A stretch of DNA of 64,000 bases, from contig NZ_JALPNF010000007.1 of assembly GCF_023195535.1 (NCBI RefSeq), positions 1 to 64,000 of the forward strand, given 5' to 3'. The DNA comes from Sphingomonas faeni. Its GTDB lineage: Bacteria > Pseudomonadota > Alphaproteobacteria > Sphingomonadales > Sphingomonadaceae. The notes beneath the pieces were generated by a model that searched no databases, was not told the DNA's origin, and worked only from the letters and a program-made list of their open reading frames with translations. Each line of letters begins with the position of its first letter. The first letter of the stretch is position 1. The position numbers and the translations under genes were made by a program. This document shows positions 25,428 to 33,517 of the stretch, one piece after another.

Positions 25428-26422
25428 CCGGCGGGCGCCCGCTACGGTTCCTTGCTTTGGCACTGGGGGGTTGGGTGATGATACGGGTCGCGGTGCTGCT
25501 TCCCGAGATTGGCGCGATCCCGCCGTCGGCGGTGATTCCGCACCTGGTAAAGGTCCTGGTACCTGCCGTCGCCGCGGCGGTTTTCCGTGGTGCTCCGCCA
25601 CGGCACGCTAGCGCCCCGTCCGCTGTCAAAATCACTTTGCCGCCGCGATCGATTGCCAGCCGAACGATGCCGGCTCCGCGCCCGGTCGAGCCACGCGTGC
25701 AAGCCATCGACGTGGCCCAGGCGCGTCCGCCCGATATTTCGCATGCCGTCACATCGATCCCTTCTCCCAGTGCCCCACCCTCCGCGATACCTCGCCCGAG
25801 CCGGTGGCACGCTAGTGCATGGCTGCTCGTCCGCGGCGGCTCCGCCGGCACCGTTTCGGGCGGCCAGCTCGGCGCATCGCAGGGCGGCATCCGACTGACC
25901 TACGCGCTTGGCGCCCGCCGTCGCTTCGCGCTCGCCGCGCGTCTTGCCGCACCGCTCAGCGGCGCTGGACGCGAAGCCGCGTTCGGCATCGAGTGGCAAC
26001 CGACCCGGTTGCCGATCCGTATCGTCGCCGAGCAGCGTCTCGTGCTCGACGGTGGTCGTGGTGGACCGACGCTCGGCGTGATCGCGGGCTATGGCCCGTC
26101 CGACATCGCGCCGGGCATCCGTGTCGAAGCGTACGGGCAGGCCGGCGCGATCGCCCGCGATGGCATCCAAGCATATGTCGATGCCTCCGCCCGCGTGCTG
26201 CATCCCCTGGGTGAGGTCGGCGGCGCTCGCGTTGATATCGGTGTCGGTGCTTGGGCGAGTGCACAACGGGATGCTGCGCGCTTCGATATCGGACCATCGT
26301 TGGTCGTCACGGTGCCGGTGGCGCGCAAGACGATCCGGCTGACACTCGAGTGGCGTGACCGTATTGCCGGCGCCGCGCAGCCGGAGTCAGGGCCGGCGCT
26401 TTCGATCGGCAGCGACTTCTGA
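25424..26422 (+). CDS. NfrA C-terminal-domain-like outer-membrane protein
   Basis: 332 aa starting at ATG 25424, which overlaps the nfrB stop. One N-terminal hydrophobic segment (RFLALALGGWVMIRVAVLLP), then a Pro/Ala/Ser-rich linker (residues ~50-135). A beta-strand-rich C-terminal domain has GGQLGASQGGIRLTYALGAR, EAAFGIEWQPTRLPIRIVAE, IRVEAYGQAGAIARDGIQAY and TLEWRDRIAGAAQPESGPAL. That domain matches what I recall of the NfrA C-terminal domain. The large TPR region of E. coli NfrA is missing. Together with NfrB it probably makes or exports a surface polysaccharide. Confidence 0.75.
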   Translation: MTGGRPLRFLALALGGWVMIRVAVLLPEIGAIPPSAVIPHLVKVLVPAVAAAVFRGAPPRHASAPSAVKITLPPRSIASRTMPAPRPVEPRVQAIDVAQARPPDISHAVTSIPSPSAPPSAIPRPSRWHASAWLLVRGGSAGTVSGGQLGASQGGIRLTYALGARRRFALAARLAAPLSGAGREAAFGIEWQPTRLPIRIVAEQRLVLDGGRGGPTLGVIAGYGPSDIAPGIRVEAYGQAGAIARDGIQAYVDASARVLHPLGEVGGARVDIGVGAWASAQRDAARFDIGPSLVVTVPVARKTIRLTLEWRDRIAGAAQPESGPALSIGSDF

Positions 26423-26521
26423 CGAGGTCTTGCCCTTGGTGCGGAACCGGTATCCACCCCCCGGCAAATCATATGAGTCCAGCCTAGCCCCGCGCGCGCA
26501 ATCCAGTGTAACGCTGCGGCC

Positions 26522-27436
26522 GTGGATCTGTATCTCCCCGTCGCCAACCTGTCGGTCAACGCGCTCGTCATCATCCTGCTCGGCGGGGGCGTCGGGCTGC
26601 TCTCCGGCATGTTCGGGGTCGGCGGCGGCTTCCTGACGACGCCGCTGCTGATCGTCTACGGGATCCCGCCGACCGTCGCCGCCGCCTCGTCGGCCAGCCA
26701 GGTGACCGGCGCCAGCGTATCGGGCGTGTTCGCGCATTTCCGCCGCAAGGGCGTCGATACCAAGATGGGCGGCGTGCTGGTCGCGGGCGGTATCGTCGGA
26801 TCGTTCTTCGGCGCGTGGCTGTTCCGGCTGCTCCAGCAGAGCGGTCAGATCGATACCGTAATCGCGATCGTGTACGTTCTCATGCTCGGCTCGATCGGCG
26901 GTCTGATGGCCAAGGAATCGATCGGCACGATCGGTCGCGCGCGCACCGGGCGCCCGCCCAAGGCGCGCAAACGCCGCCATCACCCGCTCGTCGCGGCGCT
27001 GCCGCTGCGCACGCGCTTTTATGCGTCTGGCCTCTACATTTCGCCGCTCGCACCGCTGTTGCTCGGCTTTTTCACCGGCATCCTGACGATCCTGCTCGGC
27101 ATCGGCGGCGGCTTCATCCTCGTCCCCGCGATGATCTACCTGCTCGGCATGGCGACCTCCGTCGTGGTCGGCACGTCGTTGTTCCAGACGCTGTTCGTGA
27201 CCGCGGTCGCGACGATGGTGCACGCGACCACCACCAAGGCGGTCGACATCGTCCTCGCCGGCCTGCTCCTGCTGGGCTCGGTGGTCGGCGCGCAGATCGG
27301 CGCGCGGTTCGCGACCAAGTTCCGCCCCGAATATCTGCGCCTCGCGCTCGCGGTGATGGTGCTGCTGGTCGGCGCGCGCATCCTGCTCGGGCTGGTCTGG
27401 CGGCCCGAGGAGATTTTCTCGGTCACGCTCTCATGA
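26522..27436 (+). CDS. TauE/SafE family anion transporter
   Basis: 304 aa, hydrophobic, with about eight membrane segments. The family repeat is clear in both halves: VGLLSGMFGVGGGFLTTPLL near residues 22-41, and FFTGILTILLGIGGGFILVP in the second half with MIYLLGMATSVVVGTSLFQT. A basic cytoplasmic loop (RTGRPPKARKRRHH) separates the halves. The family exports sulfite, sulfoacetate or related organosulfur anions. Start is GTG 26522. It is coupled by ATGA to the TIGR02186 gene, as in many alphaproteobacteria. Confidence 0.92.
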   Translation: MDLYLPVANLSVNALVIILLGGGVGLLSGMFGVGGGFLTTPLLIVYGIPPTVAAASSASQVTGASVSGVFAHFRRKGVDTKMGGVLVAGGIVGSFFGAWLFRLLQQSGQIDTVIAIVYVLMLGSIGGLMAKESIGTIGRARTGRPPKARKRRHHPLVAALPLRTRFYASGLYISPLAPLLLGFFTGILTILLGIGGGFILVPAMIYLLGMATSVVVGTSLFQTLFVTAVATMVHATTTKAVDIVLAGLLLLGSVVGAQIGARFATKFRPEYLRLALAVMVLLVGARILLGLVWRPEEIFSVTLS

Positions 27437-28194
27437 AGCGCGCGCGCTGGCTCGTCCTGCTTGCGCCGCTCCTGATGGCGCAGGCGAAACCCGTGCTCGT
27501 TCCCGACGTGTCGCAGCGCAATATCGAGATCGCGTACAGCTTCACCGGCGCCGAACTCCTCCTGTTCGGCGCGATCCTCTATCCCGGCGGGCGGTTGCCG
27601 AGCGACGAGCATCCGACCGACGTGGTCGTCGTCGTGAAGGGCCCGACCCAGTCGGTCCTGATGCGCGAGAAGGAAAAGGTCGCGGGGATCTGGGTCAACG
27701 CGTCGCGCCTGCGCTATCGCTCGGCCCCCAGTTTCTATGCGATCGCCTCGTCCAAGCCGATCGACCGCCTCGTCGACGATCGGACGCGGGCGATCTACGA
27801 ACTCGGGCTCGACAGCCTGCAATTGTCGCCCGCATCCAGCGCACCGGTCGACACGCAGGACCGTTTCCAGAAAGGGCTGGTCGATCTCAAGCGCCGCGCC
27901 GGCCTGTATTACGAGGCGCCGCGCGCGGTCGAAATCACCGACAGTGTGCTGTACCGCGCGCGCGTGTCGATCCCGGCGCGCGTCCCCGTCGGGCGCTTCA
28001 CCGCAGAGACGTTCCTGATCCGCGACGGCCGCGTGCTGGCGGCGGCGGTGCGCGATATCGAGATCCGCAAATCGGGCTTCGAGCGCTTCGTCGCCCGCGC
28101 CGCCGACCGATCGTCGGTGATCTACGGGCTGGTCGCGGTCGCGCTGTCGGTATTCCTCGGCTGGGCGGCAGGCTGGATCGCACGAAGAGTGTAG
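27433..28194 (+). CDS. TIGR02186 family membrane protein
   Basis: 253 aa. N-terminal signal-like segment (ARWLVLLAPLLMAQAKPVLV), a periplasmic domain with NIEIAYSFTGAELLLFGAIL, VVVVVKGPTQSVLMREKEKV and RARVSIPARVPVGRFTAETF, and one C-terminal membrane helix (VIYGLVAVALSVFLGWAAGW) with a short basic tail. This is the Alph_Pro_TM/TIGR02186 pattern, nearly always found beside a TauE/SafE gene. It probably serves as accessory or periplasmic partner of the exporter. The pairing is a known association; the mechanism is not known to me. Confidence 0.9.
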   Translation: MKRARWLVLLAPLLMAQAKPVLVPDVSQRNIEIAYSFTGAELLLFGAILYPGGRLPSDEHPTDVVVVVKGPTQSVLMREKEKVAGIWVNASRLRYRSAPSFYAIASSKPIDRLVDDRTRAIYELGLDSLQLSPASSAPVDTQDRFQKGLVDLKRRAGLYYEAPRAVEITDSVLYRARVSIPARVPVGRFTAETFLIRDGRVLAAAVRDIEIRKSGFERFVARAADRSSVIYGLVAVALSVFLGWAAGWIARRV

Positions 28195-28252
28195 CGCGCG
28201 TTCACCATTCGTCACCGGATGTTTACCCCTTTGCGGGCACGGTCGGGTTGGA

Positions 28253-29944
28253 ATGACTGGGGATCTTGCCGGAATGAGCCAAATGCCGGGATCAGACGCG
28301 TTTGCGCGCGCAGCACCGCTGGGCGGTATTTTGCCCAGTGCGGATGCGGTTGCCGCACCGATCGGGGTCGTCTTCGCGATCGCCGGATCGAGTAGTCGTG
28401 TGTTGCTCGACCGCGCTTCTATCGGGGGGCTGTTCGACGATCCCGACCCCGTCGTCGCGGCAGCCGGTCAGGTCGGCAGCCAAGTCAAGATGCGCGTCGG
28501 CGGAACATGGCTGGTCGCCAATGTCCGCTCGTTGAAACTCGAGGATACGGCCGGCACCTGCATCGCCGCCGAAATCGACTTCCTGGGTGAAGGCGACGAG
28601 GAGAAACTCACCGGCAAGCTTTATCGCTTCCGTCGCGGCGTCACCCGCTATCCGATGCCCGGCTGCGAGGTGTTTCCGATCACGACGTCGGACCTGCAAC
28701 AGATCTACGCGGCCGACGACCGGGCCAACATTGCGATCGGCACGGTCTATCCGACCGAAGACATCCCCGCGGCGCTGTACGTCGATGCCATGCTCGGCAA
28801 GCATTTCGCGCTCGTCGGGTCGACCGGCACGGGCAAGTCGACCGGCGCCGCGCTGATCCTCCACCGGATCTGCGAACTCGCGCCCCAGGGTCACATCGTG
28901 ATGATCGATCCGCACGGCGAATATGCCGCCGCGTTCAGGACCAACGGTGCGATCTACGACGTCTCGAACCTGCAGATGCCCTATTGGCTGATGAACTTCG
29001 AGGAGCATTGCGAGGTGTTCCTCACCAGCAGCGGTTCCGCGCGGCAGTTCGATACCGACATCCTCGCCAAATGCCTGCTCGCCGCCAAGGCCAAGAGCCG
29101 CATCGGCCAGGAGATCGCAAAGCTCACGGTCGATGCGCCGATCCCGTATCTGCTCAGCGACCTGACGACGATCATCAGCGCCGAAATGGGCAAGATGGAC
29201 CGCGCCGGCGACACCGCGCCGTATCTGCGCCTGAAAACCAAGATCGACGAGATCAAGGCGGATCCGCGCTATGGCTTTATGTTCTCGGGGATGCTGGTCG
29301 CCGACACGATGGCGGGCTTCCTCGCGCGCATCTTCCGCCTGCCCGGCGACGGCAAGCCGATCTCGATCATCGACGTCTCGGGCGTGCCGTCGGAGATTAC
29401 CTCGGTCGTGGTGGCGGTGCTGGCGCGCATGACGTTCGACTTCGCGATCTGGTCGCGCAACGAACCGCAGCGCCCGATCCTGCTCGTCTGCGAAGAGGCG
29501 CATCGCTATATCCCGGCCGGCGAGGAAACGGGCAGCGCGGTCGGCCGCATCCTCGGCCGGATCGCCAAGGAAGGCCGCAAATACGGCGTATCGCTGGGTC
29601 TCATCACGCAGCGCCCGTCGGACCTTGCAGAGGGTGTGTTGTCGCAATGCGGCACGATCATCGCGATGCGCCTCAACAACGACCGCGACCAGGCGTTCGT
29701 TCGCGCCGCGATGCCGGAAGGCGCACGCGGATTTCTCGATTCCATTCCGGCGCTGCGCAACCGCGAATGCATCATCTGCGGCGAAGGCGTGACGATCCCG
29801 ATCCGGGTCGCGTTCGACAGCCTGGAAGCATCGAAGCGGCCGGCCTCGGCGGATCCGCTCTTCTCCCAGCTCTGGCGCGATACCGGCGGCGAAGATCAGA
29901 TCATCGCCCGAACGATTCAGCGTTGGCGAGCCCAGGGGAAATAG
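28253..29944 (+). CDS. HerA-like ATPase (DUF87)
   Basis: 563 aa. An N-terminal HAS-barrel-like beta domain (residues ~30-130) precedes a RecA-like hexameric ATPase core. Walker A is VGSTGTGKSTGAA (188-200), followed by HIVMIDPHGEYAAAF, Walker B ILLVCEEAHRYIPAG, GRILGRIAKEGRKYGVSLGL and the sensor ITQRPSDLAEGVLSQCGTII. HerA-type translocases act with nucleases on DNA ends or in defence systems, but no NurA, Sir2 or other nuclease partner lies nearby. That favours a housekeeping form common in alphaproteobacteria. ATG 28274 is an alternative start. Confidence 0.9.
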   Translation: MTGDLAGMSQMPGSDAFARAAPLGGILPSADAVAAPIGVVFAIAGSSSRVLLDRASIGGLFDDPDPVVAAAGQVGSQVKMRVGGTWLVANVRSLKLEDTAGTCIAAEIDFLGEGDEEKLTGKLYRFRRGVTRYPMPGCEVFPITTSDLQQIYAADDRANIAIGTVYPTEDIPAALYVDAMLGKHFALVGSTGTGKSTGAALILHRICELAPQGHIVMIDPHGEYAAAFRTNGAIYDVSNLQMPYWLMNFEEHCEVFLTSSGSARQFDTDILAKCLLAAKAKSRIGQEIAKLTVDAPIPYLLSDLTTIISAEMGKMDRAGDTAPYLRLKTKIDEIKADPRYGFMFSGMLVADTMAGFLARIFRLPGDGKPISIIDVSGVPSEITSVVVAVLARMTFDFAIWSRNEPQRPILLVCEEAHRYIPAGEETGSAVGRILGRIAKEGRKYGVSLGLITQRPSDLAEGVLSQCGTIIAMRLNNDRDQAFVRAAMPEGARGFLDSIPALRNRECIICGEGVTIPIRVAFDSLEASKRPASADPLFSQLWRDTGGEDQIIARTIQRWRAQGK

Positions 29945-29977
29945 CCGGCACGGCGGCGCTTCGCAGCCCGGGCAAGG

Positions 29978-30517
29978 TCAGTCCGCGTCGGGACCCAGGG
30001 TCGGGTCGAGGTCGCGGGGGCGGATGAAGCGCGTCAGGCGCGCTGTGACCGAACCGATGTCTGCCCAATCCTCGGTCTCGAACTGGAGTTCGGCGATGCT
30101 GGCGGTCGGATATTTGTCCTCCACCGCATCGCGGAGCGGATCGGCGCCGTCGGCCACCAGCATCAGGACAAGGTCTTCCAAACCCGGATTGTGGCCGACC
30201 AGCAGCGCGCGCTCGGCCTCCGCCGGAAATCCGTGGACCACGTCGAGCAGGGTCGCCGCCGACGCAAGGTAGACGCGGCGGTCCAGCGCCGGTGCGATTT
30301 CGCGGCCATAACCCGACTCGATCTGCTCCAGCGTCTCCGTCACGCGCACCGCCGGGGAGGCGATCGCATGGTCGAAGCTCAGATCGAGGCTGCGCATGTG
30401 GCGGCCTACCATCACCGCCGCGCGCTTGCCCTTGGCGTTGAGCGGGCGATCGAAATCGCGCGCGACCGGGTCGTCCCAGCCGGACTTGGCGTGGCGCAAC
30501 AGCGTCAACGTCTTCAT
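29978..30517 (-). CDS. SixA-like histidine phosphatase
   Basis: 179 aa. Branch 1 histidine-phosphatase: catalytic motif LTLLRHAKSGWDDP at the N-terminus, SPAVRVTETLEQI, the acid region ALDRRVYLASAATLLDVVHG and the second His in ALLVGHNPGLEDLVLML. SixA proteins dephosphorylate phosphohistidine on phosphotransfer or PTS proteins. The target here is unknown. ATG 30517 is chosen because the motif starts four residues later. It follows the helicase gene by 8 bases, probably in one transcript. Confidence 0.9.
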   Translation of the reverse strand: MKTLTLLRHAKSGWDDPVARDFDRPLNAKGKRAAVMVGRHMRSLDLSFDHAIASPAVRVTETLEQIESGYGREIAPALDRRVYLASAATLLDVVHGFPAEAERALLVGHNPGLEDLVLMLVADGADPLRDAVEDKYPTASIAELQFETEDWADIGSVTARLTRFIRPRDLDPTLGPDAD

Positions 30518-30525
30518 GGCAATCC

Positions 30526-33225
30526 TCAAGCCGGTTCGCGGCTTTCATGCCCTACCGGCGCTCGCGAGGAAAGCCGGCTTGCCACTCGGGCCACCGCTTC
30601 TTCGAGCGTGACGCGGGCGATCGGCACCCCCGGCGGGAACGCGCTGAGCAGTCGCGACGGCATCGCGGCGGACAGCATCACGAACACGCCGGAATCGTCC
30701 GCGCGACGGATCAGCCGGCCGAACGCCTGTGCGAGACGCGCGCGGACGAGACGATCGTCATAGGCCGAGCCGCCGCCCGCGAGCCTGCGCGCGGCATGCA
30801 GGACGGAGGGTTTCGCCCACGGCACGCCCTCCATAACCACCAGCCGCAGCGATTCGCCGGGCACGTCGACGCCGTCGCGCAGCGCATCGGTGCCGAGCAG
30901 CGACGCGCCGGGATCGTCGCGAAAGATGTCGACCAAGGTGCCGGTGTCGATCGGATCGACGTGCTGCGCGTGGAGCGGCAGGCCTTCGCGCGCAAGTCGA
31001 TCGGCGATGCGGCCATGCACGCCGCGCAACCGCCGGATCGCGGTGAACAGCCCGAGCGTGCCGCCGCGGCTGGCGACGATCAACTGCGCATACGCATTGG
31101 CGAGCGCGCCGATATCGCCGCGCTTCACGTCGGTGACGATCAGGACTTCAGCCTGGCGCGTATAATCGAACGGGCTCTTCGCCTCGAACCGCGCAGCGGG
31201 TCGCAGGAGATGCGGCGCACCGGTGCGCGCTTCGGCCACCTCCCAATCGCCGCCGCCGGTGAGCGTCGCCGACGTGACGAGCGCACCGTGCGCGGGCTTG
31301 AGGACGATCTCGGCGAACGGCCGGGTCGGGTCGAGCCAGTGGCGGTGCAACCCGATGTCGAACTCGCGGCCCTCGATGCGGTCGACGGCCAGCCAGTCGA
31401 CGAAATCGCCATCGACCGGTCCGCCGACGCGCGCGAGCAAGGAGAGCCACGACGCCACCGTCTCGGCGCGCCAGCCGATCGAGGCGATCGCGCCCTCGAC
31501 CCGGGCTCGGGCAGGCGCGTCCATCCAGTCGGGCGCTTCGGCGAGCACGGCCTCAAGACGGCGGCCGAGCGTCACGAGCGGACGGACGAGTGCGTCGAGT
31601 GCCGCGGCGGCGGGCGCGGCGGCCTCGATCAGCGTCGCGTCGGGTTCGGCGAGTTCGGTCTCCAGCCCATAGCCCGCGTCGCCCGGTTGCTCGGCCCGCG
31701 CGTAGGTGAGCCCGCGGACGGCGGCCAGGAGCGTCTCGATCGGCCCGAACGGCGCGCCTTCGCCGAGGCGTTGCAGCCAGCCGTCCGACGCCAGAGCGCC
31801 CGCCGCGGTCACCGCGTCGGAGATCGCCCGCGCGCCCTGTTCGTCGTAGCTGGCGAGATCGGACAGGCGTGCGGCGAGCCCCCGCCGGCGGCCGCGACCA
31901 CTCGACTCGGGGCCGAGGATCCAGCGGCGCAGTTCGATCGTCTCGGCGCCGGTCAGCGCGGTCGCGAACATCGAATCGGCCGCGTCGAAGATATGGTGCC
32001 CCTCGTCGAACACGTAGCGCGTCGGTCGCGTGGCGAGTTCGCGGCCTCTAGCCGCGTTGACCATTACGAGCGCGTGGTTGGCGATGACGATGTCGGCGTC
32101 CGACGAGGCGCGGGCGGCGCGCTCGATGAAGCATTTCCGGTAGTGCGGGCAGCCGGCGTACACGCATTCGCCGCGCCGGTCGGTGAGCGCGGTCGAGCCG
32201 TTGCGGCGGAACAGCGTCGGCAGCCAGCCGGGCAGGTCGCCACCGACCATGTCGCCGTCCGCGCTATAGGCGGCCCAGCGTGCGACGAGGTGCGCGAGGA
32301 TCGCCGCGCGGCCCGCGAACCCGCCCTGCAGCGCGTCCTCCAGATTCAACAGGCAGAGGTAATTCTCGCGCCCCTTCCGCGTGACGACCTTCGCCTTCCG
32401 GATCGCGGCGTCGGGATAGAGCCGCGCGGTTTCCTGCCCCAACTGGCGTTGCAGCGTCTTGGTATAGGTCGAGATCCACACCGCGCCGCCGGCCTTCTCC
32501 GCCCACAGCGACGCGGGCGCGAGGTAACCCAACGTCTTGCCGATCCCGGTGCCGGCTTCGGCGAGGACTAGATTGGGCGTGTCGCGCATCGCGCGCGGGG
32601 CGAAGGCCGCGGTTGCGGCGCCGGCATAGGCGCGCTGGCCGGGGCGTTCCTCGGCACCGTGGCCGGTAAGGTCGACCAGACGCGCTTCGGCGTCGCCCGG
32701 CTCGATCGTGACGGTCCGCGGGGCGGGTCGCGGCGCGTGCTCCTCCCATTCGGGCAGCGACGAGAACAGCCAGCGTTCGTTGACCGCCGGTTTCTTCAGC
32801 CGCTCGGCAACGACCGGCGCCCAGGGCCAGCGCAGGCGGAACAACGATTGCGCCGCGGTCCACGCGCCCTCACGCTCGGGCCAATCGGCGTCGGTGAGCG
32901 CCAGCATCGCGTCGGCAGCGCGCAGAAGGAACGGCGCGACCTCCGCGTCCTCGGTCGGCACGTCGAGCCCGGTAACCCGCGCGATCCCCTTCGGAGTCGG
33001 CACCGCGAACTGTGCCGGGCGGAGAAACGCATAGAGTTCGAGCAAATCGAGCCCCGACAGATCGGGATACCCCAGCCGCTGGCCGACCAGTGGGGCGTTG
33101 AGCATGATGACGGGCGTATCCGCAGCGATCCGGATCGCCTCGCCCCGCCCGATCGGACGCGCACCGTCCGCATTCGCGATCCAGATGCCGGCGTGGCTGG
33201 CGTGGAGGGCGGGATAGGGGAGCAC
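30526..33225 (-). CDS. DinG/XPD-like ATP-dependent DNA helicase
   Basis: 899 aa, superfamily 2 helicase. The first ~190 residues are an extra N-terminal domain. Walker A is LVLAEAGTGIGKTLGYLAPA, motif Ia is WISTYTKTLQRQLG, the DEAH-type box is RYVFDEGHHIFDAA and the late motif is ARLAQAFGRLIRRADDSGVF. Cysteines in NYLCLLNLE and in GECVYAGCPHYRKCFIE have the spacing of an XPD/DinG 4Fe-4S cluster. It probably unwinds 5'-tailed DNA in repair. A SixA-like gene follows closely. Confidence 0.92.
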   Translation of the reverse strand: MLPYPALHASHAGIWIANADGARPIGRGEAIRIAADTPVIMLNAPLVGQRLGYPDLSGLDLLELYAFLRPAQFAVPTPKGIARVTGLDVPTEDAEVAPFLLRAADAMLALTDADWPEREGAWTAAQSLFRLRWPWAPVVAERLKKPAVNERWLFSSLPEWEEHAPRPAPRTVTIEPGDAEARLVDLTGHGAEERPGQRAYAGAATAAFAPRAMRDTPNLVLAEAGTGIGKTLGYLAPASLWAEKAGGAVWISTYTKTLQRQLGQETARLYPDAAIRKAKVVTRKGRENYLCLLNLEDALQGGFAGRAAILAHLVARWAAYSADGDMVGGDLPGWLPTLFRRNGSTALTDRRGECVYAGCPHYRKCFIERAARASSDADIVIANHALVMVNAARGRELATRPTRYVFDEGHHIFDAADSMFATALTGAETIELRRWILGPESSGRGRRRGLAARLSDLASYDEQGARAISDAVTAAGALASDGWLQRLGEGAPFGPIETLLAAVRGLTYARAEQPGDAGYGLETELAEPDATLIEAAAPAAAALDALVRPLVTLGRRLEAVLAEAPDWMDAPARARVEGAIASIGWRAETVASWLSLLARVGGPVDGDFVDWLAVDRIEGREFDIGLHRHWLDPTRPFAEIVLKPAHGALVTSATLTGGGDWEVAEARTGAPHLLRPAARFEAKSPFDYTRQAEVLIVTDVKRGDIGALANAYAQLIVASRGGTLGLFTAIRRLRGVHGRIADRLAREGLPLHAQHVDPIDTGTLVDIFRDDPGASLLGTDALRDGVDVPGESLRLVVMEGVPWAKPSVLHAARRLAGGGSAYDDRLVRARLAQAFGRLIRRADDSGVFVMLSAAMPSRLLSAFPPGVPIARVTLEEAVARVASRLSSRAPVGHESREPA

Positions 33226-33291
33226 CGCGCGACCTTGTGCGAAGAGGAACGAAAGGGCAACCTTTTGCTGCTTGTTCTCCCGCGACCTATC

Positions 33292-33376
33292 CCGTCATCC
33301 CAGCGGAAGCTGGGATATCCCCGTGGAGACCGCGGCACCCGCCCCATGAAGATCCCAGCGTTCGCTGGGATGACGG
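33292..33376. repeat. Palindromic intergenic repeat, family B, copy 3
   Basis: Left CCGTCATCCCAGCGGAAGCT and right CAGCGTTCGCTGGGATGACG. Just before it, CTTGTTCTCCCGCG (33271-33284) is one half of a family D element (see 49039-49097), so two repeat families abut here. Confidence 0.88.
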
Positions 33377-33425
33377 GTGGGGGCGCGCGAATAGCGCAGC
33401 GGCGGATGGCGGGACGACGGGTGAA

Positions 33426-33465
33426 CAGGTAAGCAGGTAAGCAGGTAAGCAGGTAAGCAGGTAAG
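33426..33465. repeat. Octanucleotide tandem repeat (CAGGTAAG x5)
   Basis: Five perfect head-to-tail copies of CAGGTAAG, followed by CAG. The array lies 52 bases before the lysK start and about 200 bases before the divergent helicase gene. Perfect octamer repeats are prone to slipped-strand length change. Confidence 0.95.
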
Positions 33466-33517
33466 CAGAAAACGGGAGGGTTGTGCGCTTCCTCCACCAC
33501 ACGCTATCGCCGCCAGC

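Noticed and set aside
28253..29944. HerA-like ATPase as part of a phage-defence system
   Set aside because: No NurA, Sir2, DUF4297 or other effector gene is adjacent; neighbours are a TauE/TIGR02186 pair and a SixA-like gene.
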